In this document: in pieces, positions 55,663-63,834 of the stretch
Numbering within the stretch: position 1 is the stretch's first letter
How the letters are laid out: each line of letters begins with the position of its first letter
Origin: Methylocystis rosea
GTDB taxonomy: Bacteria > Pseudomonadota > Alphaproteobacteria > Rhizobiales > Beijerinckiaceae
NCBI RefSeq assembly: GCF_003855495.1
Contig: NZ_CP034086.1
Span: 744,001-808,000, forward strand
Direction: 5' to 3'
DNA length: 64,000 bases
Translations under genes and position numbers: made by a program
The notes under the pieces: model-generated
The model's input: the letters and a program-made list of their open reading frames with translations, nothing else
What the model was told of the DNA's origin: nothing
The model's database searches: none

Positions 55663-56367
55663 ATGACCGTCGCCGAAATTGAGAACGACACTCTCGCCGC
55701 TCGCGCGCAGGCGCGCCAGCAATTGGCTGACGCGATCGCCGCCGTCGACGTGGCGCGAGATCGGCTCGCCGAAGCGAAGCGGGCCGTTCAACTCGCCGAT
55801 GACCGTTGCATCGATTTGCGCAACAACGTCGACGCGTTCAAAGAGCGCCTCGCTTTAATGAAAAGCCGCACCGGGGCCGCAGACAGCGTAGTCGCCGCTC
55901 TTGCGCGCGGTGAACTTCTCGAACTTGAGCGCTCCCCGGCGCAACGGGTTCAGGAAGATATCAACGCGCTCGAGCACGAATTGGAAGCTGTGCGCCAAGC
56001 CCGTCAAACCGCCAAGGACGAAGTCGAGCGACGCAAGAGCGCAGTCGGTCTCGCTGAAATGCGCACGCGCCGCATGGCGGCTGCCGTGCTGCGCACAAGC
56101 GGCGCAACGGAGCGGCTGTTGCACGGCCTCCTCGATCTTGAACGCCAAGTCGTCGAGCGCCGTTTGGGCCTCAGATTTCTCCTCGCGCAAGACGCCATTC
56201 CCGCGAGCGAGAAAGCGACGGTCGAACGACTCCTCTCCGCCACCGCATTGCCGACCAGCGCCGATCGGGGCGACTTCTTTGGTTGGAGTCGTCATCCGAC
56301 GACGTCCGCGTGGGCGGACGCGCTGGCGTTGCTCGAGCGCGATCCGGACGCCCGCCTTCCGGACTGA
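55663..56367 (+). CDS. Coiled-coil element protein of unknown function
   Basis: A 234-residue protein. Residues 1-150 are a long coiled coil rich in Ala, Arg, Glu and Asp with few breaks. A globular C-terminal part of about 80 residues follows (FLLAQDAIPASEKATVERLLSA, DFFGWSRHP). This profile fits a scaffold-like or structural role, for instance in redirecting helper capsid size, but no evidence is direct. It lies 12 nt after the preceding gene. Confidence 0.6.
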   Translation: MTVAEIENDTLAARAQARQQLADAIAAVDVARDRLAEAKRAVQLADDRCIDLRNNVDAFKERLALMKSRTGAADSVVAALARGELLELERSPAQRVQEDINALEHELEAVRQARQTAKDEVERRKSAVGLAEMRTRRMAAAVLRTSGATERLLHGLLDLERQVVERRLGLRFLLAQDAIPASEKATVERLLSATALPTSADRGDFFGWSRHPTTSAWADALALLERDPDARLPD

Positions 56368-56532
56368 ATTTGAGATTGTCGCCGGCTGCTTTCTCCGGCG
56401 GCGATGGCCCAGCGGACGGTGGCTAAAAACCCTCGCAGGATCGTCGGTATCCCCTCTTGTATGCGCGACGATCCACGGCGCTCCGGCTCTTGCGGCCGGG
56501 GCGCCGATCCTCTTTCAAATGGAGAATTGGTC

Positions 56533-56892
56533 ATGACGACGCGAAAATTTGCTCAGGACAACCCGGCCCTCGTGGCGCTGGGGACGGCCCTGATCGGCGG
56601 AGCGGTCGAAGCTGGAACATCAATCGCGAAAGCCGCGACGGGGCCGGGCTCGCCTTTGAGCGTCGACGACGCCGATGGCGATGGCGTCGCCCTCTTTGTC
56701 CGCTGGGCGTCGAAAAACCTATCGGGCGACGAAATGCGTGCGCTCGCCGATACGCTGCGGGAGGCCGCGGACGCTGGCGACGCTGGGGGCGGGCGAGAGA
56801 AGGCGGCGATGGACAGCGCATGGGGACGCAGCAAGCCCGATGCGTTCGAACGTCGCTTTCCTGGGGCCAGGCGCATACGGCAGCAGTGGTGA
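56533..56892 (+). CDS. Small element protein with C-terminal RFPxAR tail
   Basis: A 119-residue protein starting at 56533 after GGAG. The N-terminal segment ALVALGTALIGGAVEAG is hydrophobic; an acidic middle follows. The C-terminus AFERRFPGARRIRQQW resembles the end of the 131-residue protein at 55255. Role unknown. It is the last gene of the core; lower-GC cargo begins after it. Confidence 0.6.
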   Translation: MTTRKFAQDNPALVALGTALIGGAVEAGTSIAKAATGPGSPLSVDDADGDGVALFVRWASKNLSGDEMRALADTLREAADAGDAGGGREKAAMDSAWGRSKPDAFERRFPGARRIRQQW

Positions 56893-57031
56893 CGAGACCA
56901 AACCACTCTGGCGTCACGCCAGGTGACCGCGGAAAGCTCAGCCGTCCTTGACCTCGGCCTTAAAATGCTGAGCATCTTCGACGCGGCGAGTCGTCGCGTC
57001 AGCTAAAGCGAAAACATCTCGACAGGAAAAA

Positions 57032-57724
57032 ATGACGAACAACCAGCGGATCCAGCAAGCGCTCGAAGCGATCAGGACATTCCCTGACAAACACCCTTCG
57101 CTAATGAAATCTCATCACTTCCTGTTCGATCTTCCGATCGACAACAATGTCACAGGTTGTGAATACATATTGATGGGAATCAATCCCGGCGAGACAGATG
57201 CGGACTGGACGCTTGCACCAAGGGACTTGGGAGAAATCTATCCAACGGAAGCAAGCTCCTCATACGATTTTCGGGTTGCCAAAAAAATTGAGAAGAACCG
57301 GAGCGCTAAAAACTGGGACACCCGCTCAAGGAAACTCCTCGGAACATCGGATATTTTCTATACCGAACTCTTTTTCTGGAGTTCGCCGGATCGAAGCAAA
57401 TTGGAAGCTCAGTTCGGCAGGCTGAAGGATCTCAAAAAGGACGTGCTCTCGTTTTGCAAAGAGCAAAACGAAGTGATGTTCGAAGAGCGACAGCCGAAGG
57501 CTGTCGTCGTCTCGGGATTGGGGGATATGGATATTGTCTCGGATCTATACGGTTTGGTTCCTCTGAATGACGGCAGCTTAGACCTTAAAAGCGGCGGCGC
57601 CCGACTTTTGATCGCTAAGACCGATGGAACACGTCCTTGGTTTTTTCTCCCCCACCTCAGTGGTTCATTCGGTTTCAGCGGAGAACGGATGGCTATGATC
57701 CGAGAACATATGCGCGGGATATAG
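57032..57724 (+). CDS. Uracil-DNA-glycosylase-fold protein (cargo)
   Basis: A 230-residue protein. The N-terminal motif YILMGINPGETDADW looks like the UDG/Mug motif A (GxNPG, catalytic loop). The C-terminal FFLPHLSGSFGFSGERM resembles the motif B leucine/His loop (HxSG). Between them the sequence is helical and charged. UDG-fold proteins excise bases, and some defence systems use them against modified phage DNA. The assignment rests on these two motifs. GC is lower than in the core genes. The ATG follows AGGAAAA. Confidence 0.5.
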   Translation: MTNNQRIQQALEAIRTFPDKHPSLMKSHHFLFDLPIDNNVTGCEYILMGINPGETDADWTLAPRDLGEIYPTEASSSYDFRVAKKIEKNRSAKNWDTRSRKLLGTSDIFYTELFFWSSPDRSKLEAQFGRLKDLKKDVLSFCKEQNEVMFEERQPKAVVVSGLGDMDIVSDLYGLVPLNDGSLDLKSGGARLLIAKTDGTRPWFFLPHLSGSFGFSGERMAMIREHMRGI

Positions 57725-57989
57725 ACGCAGCTCTACTTCCAGAGTGACGGCGCGGTCGATCGCCGGCATCCAGAAGCGCGTGCACGCCGACACGATTCGC
57801 AACATGCAAGGCGCAGCGCATTGACGGGAGTAGGGGTGTTCCCAGGACTTTCGCGCGCGCGATTTTGTTCGTAGTGTTTCCGTCAGCCGACGGCGATTTT
57901 GTGCCGTCACGACGCTCCGACCGTGGATGTAGCGGCGGGGCATTTGTTTTGTCAGGCTCTCAATCACGCATATCGAATGACCGCGAAAA
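57725..57989. other. Gene-free stretch between two cargo genes
   Basis: About 265 nt with no supportable ORF or repeat; it probably separates two independently transferred cargo genes. Confidence 0.4.
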
Positions 57990-59126
57990 ATGAGCATTTT
58001 CGAAAACATTGACCAAAACAACGAAGATCCTCCACGCGAGGACGAAACCGCGTTCGCCTACCTAAACCGCTCGAACCGAATCGAGGCCGCTCGCGTTCGT
58101 GCATTGGTCGATCATTGGTTAGACAATTATCCCGCACAGCACCGCAATGCCCTCGTGGCACGATTCCGCTCTGGTAGCGACCCAGATCATCTGAGTGCAT
58201 TCTTCGAACTGTTTCTTCACGAGCTTGTTTTGCGGTGCGGGCATCGGGTTGTGGCCATTGAACCAAGTCTCGATCACACACCTAGCTCGCCAGACTTTCT
58301 GATCGAGAGCAATGATGGAAGCCGGTTCTATTTCGAGGGTACGCTAGCCACAGGTCGATCTCAACAAGAGCGTGGCGAGCAGGCCAGATTGAACCAGGCG
58401 CTCGCTGCGATCGACGCAGTGCCATGTCCGGCGCACTTCCTCGATCTGGAAATCAGAAACAATCCGACAGCCCCCATTACAATCCGGAGGATGACACGCG
58501 AGCTCCGCGCCTGGATTGGAAGGCTGCCAGAGGGCGAAAGCGCTCCTGATGCGGCACCCTTCACTTATCAGGAGCATGGTGCGCAGATAGTAATCCGCGC
58601 TTGGCCGCGCCAGAATCGTCACGAAGCCGATCGTTCCATAGGCGTAAGAAGTTTTGGTGCCACAACAATTACGCCGGATGACGACATTCGAGCGGCCTTA
58701 AAAAGAAAGGCATCCAAATATGGTTGCCTTGATCATCCTTACGTCGTTGCCGTGAACGCGCTCGGGGTATTTCAGCATGAGGGAAATTGTATCGACGCAC
58801 TTTTAGGATCGGAACGCGTCGTAGTACGTCCAATGCCCAACGGAGAGCGCGTCGGAGAAATTAGCCGTAATCCTGATGGGATTTGGAATGGGCCGCGTGG
58901 CGCGCAGAATAGGCGGATAAGCGCCGTCTTCTCGACAGAACGGATCGATCCTTGGAACTTCGCACAGCGGCACGCGCGCTTGATGCGCAATCCATGGGCT
59001 GTGAGAGAACTTCCACCTGTTTCATTGAGGGTCGATGAGCTCAATCCTGATGGAGGCAGATTCCGCCGAACTAACGGAGACAGCTTGGCAAGCATTTTTG
59101 AGCTGACCGACCAGTGGCCAGGTTGA
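57990..59126 (+). CDS. Putative PD-(D/E)XK-like nuclease, cargo
   Basis: A 378-residue protein. In the first third, a helix FFELFLHELVLRCG, then HTPSSPDFLIESNDG and RFYFEGTLA give the E...PD...ExT arrangement of the restriction-endonuclease fold, with Thr where Lys is usual. The remaining two thirds are unrecognised. The gene has lower GC and less biased codons than the core, and stands alone. A defence role is inferred from fold and context. Confidence 0.5.
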   Translation: MSIFENIDQNNEDPPREDETAFAYLNRSNRIEAARVRALVDHWLDNYPAQHRNALVARFRSGSDPDHLSAFFELFLHELVLRCGHRVVAIEPSLDHTPSSPDFLIESNDGSRFYFEGTLATGRSQQERGEQARLNQALAAIDAVPCPAHFLDLEIRNNPTAPITIRRMTRELRAWIGRLPEGESAPDAAPFTYQEHGAQIVIRAWPRQNRHEADRSIGVRSFGATTITPDDDIRAALKRKASKYGCLDHPYVVAVNALGVFQHEGNCIDALLGSERVVVRPMPNGERVGEISRNPDGIWNGPRGAQNRRISAVFSTERIDPWNFAQRHARLMRNPWAVRELPPVSLRVDELNPDGGRFRRTNGDSLASIFELTDQWPG

Positions 59127-59239
59127 ATAGACAATTGCTCTCGTTGCCGACGTGCTGCTTTTCCCAGAATAGACGCTGCGTGAAGTGACCGCGCACGGCG
59201 GGAGCGCAGCTGATCGCTGCAATGCTGCGACCATCCTTG

Positions 59240-60673
59240 TCACAACTGGATAATCTTCGGCTTCTTCCCTGGATGCCTGGGTTTCGGTGGCGCTACTGTC
59301 TGGCGGAGTGGTTCATAGCCGTCCTCGAAATCGTCATCCGGCCCCGCGTCCGTCGACGACTCGATTGCCAGTACGAGACTCTTCTTTCCCTCTATCGCGT
59401 CACTCAAATAGGAGACTAGAATATCCGTTTGCAGCGCTGTTGTCCCTATCCAACCACGACCGACCATGTCGACAAAATGCGTCGGAGTGAAATATCGTCG
59501 ACCGAACGTCTCCGCGTAGACGATGGCACCCCCCTTTTTACCCTTAGCAGCAGGTGTTTTCGCCAACTTCTTCCAATAGCTCACCGGAACATAGATGCCT
59601 GGCACATGACCTTTGGCGTCATGCGATAGGAGCTTGCTGCAGAACTTGAGGAAGAACGGGTCCGAGCCGAAGCGATATCCTTCGCAACTTTCGTCTGCTG
59701 CAACCGACGCCAGCTTCGCCGCCGCGGCTTCCATCCGCGCGATCTCAGTTTTCAGCTGATCGTCTGGCCTATAGCCGAGTTCGCCATCAACTCCTGAGAA
59801 CATCTTGTACTGCACGAAGACCACCGACTTTAGCGTCTCATTTACATAGATGAGGTCGACTCCGAGTTGCCTTTCGAGCGGCAGTTTGTTGGCCAGAATG
59901 ATCGTGAGTTTGGTATCGCCGTTGGTGAATAGCTTGGCGGGATAGCGCTGGCGTTTTATGAACTGCCAACCCTCGCTGCCCTCGTCAAGATCTTGTAAGA
60001 TTAGCAAGTCTTCTATCGACGTCACGTCTTCATCGCCGTCAAAGATCGATGTCAGGCCAGGCGTTGCGTCCTCGTCGAGCTGCGGCGGGACTCTCAATTG
60101 CTCCGTGGGGATTCGGGCGAACTCGAGCGCCGTGACGACGGCGTCGCGCTGATATGCCCAATTGGTCTTAGCGGGGGTCGGATTTGGATCTGGTGGAGGC
60201 GGGCGGCGATTCACCAACCCTGCAGCAACTTTGAACGCTTTGTCGTCAACCCGACGCAATGCCTCCATGATTAGCCCGAAAGCGGCGGCCGAAACGTGGC
60301 CTCCGCCGAGCGCCTGCTTCGCTCGCCACGCCTGCTTGCCCCGGAGACTTGTCTTGATCGCCGAGACGCGCACGGCCTTCCCGAAGGGCATGACGTTCCA
60401 GATATCAAGCTTGTCCCTCCCGGACTCGGCCGGGTAATAAACTACGCTTCGCGCTACATGTGTGAGATATCCTTTCTTGGCACTGATAAAGCATAGCATC
60501 CAGCGTCTGCGGAGTGCCGCCGGAATTTTTGGAACAGCTTGGCTGCAGATGCTCTGCCCCGCGAGGTCGCTTTCCAGCTCCTTAAGCCGGTCTGTCCCAA
60601 TCGACAGCACATAACCGTGCTCCGGTACCCAAGGGTAACGCGCGCCGAGATATTGTTTTCCCGTTGGCGGCAA
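59240..60673 (-). CDS. Putative nuclease partner of the OLD-family protein
   Basis: A 477-residue protein. At about 270-295, LGVDLIYVNE...VVFVQYKMF gives the D...QxK spacing of PD-(D/E)XK nucleases in their Mrr-like QxK form. An Asp/Glu-rich segment precedes it, and a Pro/Lys-rich tail ends the protein. The start is TTG at 60673 with GGAGGG 5 nt before it; an ATG is absent nearby. It lies 118 nt downstream of the OLD-family gene on the same strand, so the pair is probably an operon. Confidence 0.55.
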   Translation of the reverse strand: MPPTGKQYLGARYPWVPEHGYVLSIGTDRLKELESDLAGQSICSQAVPKIPAALRRRWMLCFISAKKGYLTHVARSVVYYPAESGRDKLDIWNVMPFGKAVRVSAIKTSLRGKQAWRAKQALGGGHVSAAAFGLIMEALRRVDDKAFKVAAGLVNRRPPPPDPNPTPAKTNWAYQRDAVVTALEFARIPTEQLRVPPQLDEDATPGLTSIFDGDEDVTSIEDLLILQDLDEGSEGWQFIKRQRYPAKLFTNGDTKLTIILANKLPLERQLGVDLIYVNETLKSVVFVQYKMFSGVDGELGYRPDDQLKTEIARMEAAAAKLASVAADESCEGYRFGSDPFFLKFCSKLLSHDAKGHVPGIYVPVSYWKKLAKTPAAKGKKGGAIVYAETFGRRYFTPTHFVDMVGRGWIGTTALQTDILVSYLSDAIEGKKSLVLAIESSTDAGPDDDFEDGYEPLRQTVAPPKPRHPGKKPKIIQL

Positions 60674-60791
60674 TAGGCCCTCCGTATTCCGATCGTTTCA
60701 ATACGACAGCGCGCTGAGGTGCCCTCGTCGGCCTTAGCGCCAATTCGCTGGTTGCCTCATCACCGCTGTCAGATAACGAAAAGATGGAAAC

Positions 60792-62840
60792 TCATGACAA
60801 CACGTCGAAATGCCGGTTGATCGCCTCGAATAGCGCATAGGCTTTCTCTTTAATCGGATCATTAATTGCTGATGGATCAGCACCCCAGGAATTAATCAGC
60901 ACAAGGGCAGCCGCCGCTTTCTCTGCCATGCCGAATTTTCCCTGGCTCATGCGTTCAAATGCACGTTCCATGGCTTTGACGTTTGTGGCGGCGGCTTTTT
61001 CACAGGTGTTCAAGCTTACGCTGTAACCGGCGTGCTCGATGGCAGCCAGATAAACGTCGCGAGGAACGAGGTCTTCAATCGTTGCTTCTGTCAGGCCAAT
61101 CGCGGACCCGAGCATGAGCACCGGCGACTCTCCGCTGAAAACCTCATTCATCCGTTTCGCTGCCTGTTCTCCTTCCTTGTCGCTGTCGAGCAGCACCAAG
61201 AGATGGCCCTCGTTCACTCCCGCAGATGCCATCATTATCGAAGCGAGCGGCATGAGGCGTGACGTGCCTCCCGCTGGAATTAGCACGGTATCCCGATGCA
61301 ACGGTGGAGGAGTATCCTTTCGGGATAGACAATCGTTGAGCGCCTTAATGATCCAGTAATCGGTGATGCCCTCGACGATGACTGATCGTTTGCCGAGAAA
61401 TAGTGTCTGCGCGATCGAATAGCCTATGGCGGCCTGTAGCGGGACCAATGTGTCCCGGTCACCAGTTGGCCGCACGTCGTTAGAGATCATCGTTTTTTGC
61501 GGCTCGGGACCGTACAAATGAACGGTGCGCACCCGTTCAAGGTGACCACCGTCTACGAGAAACGGCAGATGCGTACTGTAGATCAGTTGGTTAGCCTTAC
61601 AAATGCGTTCGAACAGGGCAATTAGCCTTGCCTGTAGGGTCGGGTGAAGATGTAACCCCGGCTCATCGAGCAGCAGGACAGCCCCCATATGCGCCTTACG
61701 AGATTCGACAAGAAATACTAGATAGAACGAAAAAAACCACTGCAGACCATGGCTGCGCTCCTCAAAAGGCACTGGAAATTCGTTGTGCTGGTCCGACACT
61801 CGAAGCACTAGGTCTTCTCCGTCGGCGTCGAAATGCATCTTGTGACGCTTCTCGCTCCACCACTCGATCCAGTCCCCGGTCAGCGAAAATGACGAGGAAT
61901 CCAAGAGTGCGCGGCGTTTTTCGTGACGCCGGTGAACCTCGTCGTCCGTTTCACCGCTCTGGCGCGCGCGGCCCAGTTCAAGGATTTCTTTGGGATCAAT
62001 CCCGCTCCACTCGAACAACGCAGTTTGCGTGCGGATTTTCGGGTCTGGCGAATCTTTGCGCTGTAAATACAGCGGCAAGTGAATGCGCGTTTCGAGCTGA
62101 CCGTAATCATCAAAATAGATAAAGATGGGTAAGTTTTGCTCGGCCCAGGCGCGCGCAGCTACTAAAGGATCGCCTTGCTTAGCCTCGGTGAGCAGGCGCT
62201 GCAGTTGTTCACGCTCCCCAATCGCTATGGACTGCCGCGCGGCGTCAATACCAAGCCAAGCGGTTAGAGCTCCACTGAATGCCTCAATCGCTTTGACGCT
62301 TTCCGGCTGCCACAATGGCGTGTCGACTTTGATCCGCTCGATGGCGGAATTCAGCGCGGTTTGTAGTGCTGGAGCGCCATCGACATCGATATTGGTGGCT
62401 GAACTGGCAATGGCCTCGATCATAGAGAGGATTTCTGCGGCGGAGGCGCTAGTCTTTACGTCCTTGTCGAACGCGATCTCGTGACGAACTTGGTCTTCGC
62501 CATCATAAGAGGTCGCATAAGTTATTTGTGTCGGCTTCTGGGGAGGGGAACCAGGAAGGTGTGCGACGAGCGCATCTGCTTCCTCGGGAGTCAAATCAAA
62601 AACAAGTAGTGTGACCTCCTGGGTTTCCTTGCGTTCTCGAGAATAGCGATCACGTGGGTAGTCGTAGAGTTTATCAAATTTGGCGTCCGCCACGTTGCGA
62701 CTCTTCCACATGGCCTTCATGACGGACGATTTGCCGCTTTCGTTCTTGCCAACAAGCGCAGTTACGAGCTCGTCTACTTTAACTGGTCCGGTATCGTCGA
62801 TGACTTTGTAATTCTTGATCTGGAAACTGACTAGTTTCAT
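60792..62840 (-). CDS. OLD-family AAA ATPase with TOPRIM domain
   Basis: A 682-residue SMC/ABC-like ATPase. Walker A is VGKNESGKSS (about 30-39), the Walker B AVLLLDEPGLHLHP (about 385) with the H-loop STHLPFLVD. A C-terminal TOPRIM domain carries VIVEGITDYW, IPAGGTSRL and LLDSDKEGEQAA (metal-binding Glu and Asp residues). This is the ATPase-nuclease layout of phage P2 OLD and of Gabija GajA. The partner here is not a UvrD helicase as in Gabija but a putative QxK nuclease. The ATG follows AGGGGC. Confidence 0.85.
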   Translation of the reverse strand: MKLVSFQIKNYKVIDDTGPVKVDELVTALVGKNESGKSSVMKAMWKSRNVADAKFDKLYDYPRDRYSRERKETQEVTLLVFDLTPEEADALVAHLPGSPPQKPTQITYATSYDGEDQVRHEIAFDKDVKTSASAAEILSMIEAIASSATNIDVDGAPALQTALNSAIERIKVDTPLWQPESVKAIEAFSGALTAWLGIDAARQSIAIGEREQLQRLLTEAKQGDPLVAARAWAEQNLPIFIYFDDYGQLETRIHLPLYLQRKDSPDPKIRTQTALFEWSGIDPKEILELGRARQSGETDDEVHRRHEKRRALLDSSSFSLTGDWIEWWSEKRHKMHFDADGEDLVLRVSDQHNEFPVPFEERSHGLQWFFSFYLVFLVESRKAHMGAVLLLDEPGLHLHPTLQARLIALFERICKANQLIYSTHLPFLVDGGHLERVRTVHLYGPEPQKTMISNDVRPTGDRDTLVPLQAAIGYSIAQTLFLGKRSVIVEGITDYWIIKALNDCLSRKDTPPPLHRDTVLIPAGGTSRLMPLASIMMASAGVNEGHLLVLLDSDKEGEQAAKRMNEVFSGESPVLMLGSAIGLTEATIEDLVPRDVYLAAIEHAGYSVSLNTCEKAAATNVKAMERAFERMSQGKFGMAEKAAAALVLINSWGADPSAINDPIKEKAYALFEAINRHFDVLS

Positions 62841-62972
62841 TGGTGCCCCTATGAAAACAACTTTTTTCGACCGAACAATCCCGGCTTTTACTCCCTTAAT
62901 CTACCCCTCAGTGGATATCCAGCTTTCGAGCGTGGGAGGGCAAGGTGCATGACGCGAGGCGCTCCGGCCGGC

Positions 62973-63395
62973 CTAGCGGTCCGAAATCCTTTTGCGGATC
63001 CGATCTTCCGCTTCAGCGATCTCCGGCGTCATGGCGTCGCCGAAGTCGGCCGCTTCATAGAGCGGGCGGATTTCGATCTCGCTCGGGCCGGGCATCGGGT
63101 TGGGGCATCGCTTCACCCATTCGACCGCCTCGGCCATATCCCTGACCTCCCAGAGCCAATAGCCGGCGATTAGCTCGGCCGTCTCTTCGAATGGCCCGTC
63201 ATAGACGGTTCGATCGGCACCCTTGAACGCCACGCGCTTACCGTTACAGGAAGGCTGCAGGCCCTCGCCGGCGAGCATGATGCCGGCGTTGACCAGTTCC
63301 TCGTTGAATTTCGTCATCGCCTCCAGGAGCTCGGTCGACGGCAGGAGACCGGACTCGCTCTCCAGCGTCGCTTTCACGAGAACCATGACGCGCAT
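62973..63395 (-). CDS. YCII (DGPF) family protein
   Basis: A 140-residue protein with the YCII-domain pattern: MRVMVLVKA, FNEELVNAGIMLAGEGLQPS, VYDGPFEETAELIAGYWLWEV. These small proteins are common, of unknown enzymology, and sometimes sit beside ECF sigma factors. Here it lies inside the element, 221 nt from attR, without a sigma-factor gene. Confidence 0.85.
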   Translation of the reverse strand: MRVMVLVKATLESESGLLPSTELLEAMTKFNEELVNAGIMLAGEGLQPSCNGKRVAFKGADRTVYDGPFEETAELIAGYWLWEVRDMAEAVEWVKRCPNPMPGPSEIEIRPLYEAADFGDAMTPEIAEAEDRIRKRISDR

Positions 63396-63543
63396 GGACT
63401 ATCTCCTCGGTTCGCAGTCACGGCACCGAACACACTGACCAGTTGGCTCGCGGAGAGCATATCGCGGGGCGAGAAAGCGGTGCGATTGGTGTTAGAAATC
63501 TATCCGCTCAACTGCGCATTTCTGCGCTTCAATCCACAAGAGC

Positions 63544-63565
63544 TTATTGGCCAAATATTGGACAA
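63544..63565 (+). promoter_or_regulatory. Tandem TTGGACA-type repeat near attR
   Basis: TTATTGGCCAA (63544-63554) and ATATTGGACAA (63555-63565) repeat in 11-bp phase, 51 nt inside attR. The right copy is identical over 10 bases to the integrase-proximal copies. A location near both ends suits integrase arm or excisionase binding. Confidence 0.55.
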
Positions 63566-63615
63566 AGCACAGATTTTGACTTCGAAGTTTTCGGCGTAAG
63601 CTACTGATTTTAAAG

Positions 63616-63663
63616 GTGGCGCGCCCAAGGGGATTCGAACCCCTGTTTTCGCCGTGAAAGGGC
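63616..63663. repeat. attR: 48-bp direct repeat inside the intact tRNA-Glu
   Basis: Identical to 46929-46976. It forms the 3' part of the complete tRNA-Glu, so integration regenerated a functional tRNA at this end. Confidence 0.92.
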
Positions 63664-63692
63664 GACGTCCTAGGCCTCTAGACGATGGGCGC
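63617..63692 (-). tRNA. tRNA-Glu (anticodon TTC)
   Basis: On the - strand, GCGCCCA (5' end at 63692) pairs with TGGGCGC, followed by a G discriminator and an encoded CCA (63617-63619). The anticodon loop CTTTCAC carries TTC. D, anticodon and T arms fold normally. It is the attachment target of the element. Confidence 0.95.
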
Positions 63693-63834
63693 GGCTGCGC
63701 GGCCGCGTTGCGGCGGCGCGAGGGCGTGTATAGAGGCGCGGGCGGCGCAAGACAAGACCGACCGGCGGCGCCAGATCGCCGCGCATGGCCTCGCGTTTGC
63801 ACCAATTCGGGGGAGGCCCTAAAGCATCGCAGCA

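Larger units (their letters stand above)
46929..63663. mobile_element. Integrated satellite-like element in tRNA-Glu, about 16.7 kb
   Basis: The element is bounded by 48-bp perfect repeats of the tRNA-Glu 3' half, with a tyrosine integrase immediately inside the left end. Replication genes (SF2 helicase, P4-type D5 helicase, iteron-like origin) and packaging genes (small and large terminase) follow, but no capsid, portal or tail genes. Lower-GC cargo of nuclease- and ATPase-like genes fills the right third. This content fits a phage satellite (P4/PICI-like) with a defence cargo; mobilisation by a helper phage is inferred. Confidence 0.88.

Noticed and set aside
60792..62840. Gabija system (gajA-gajB)
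   Set aside because: The ATPase-TOPRIM resembles GajA, but no UvrD-like helicase gene follows; the partner has a different architecture.
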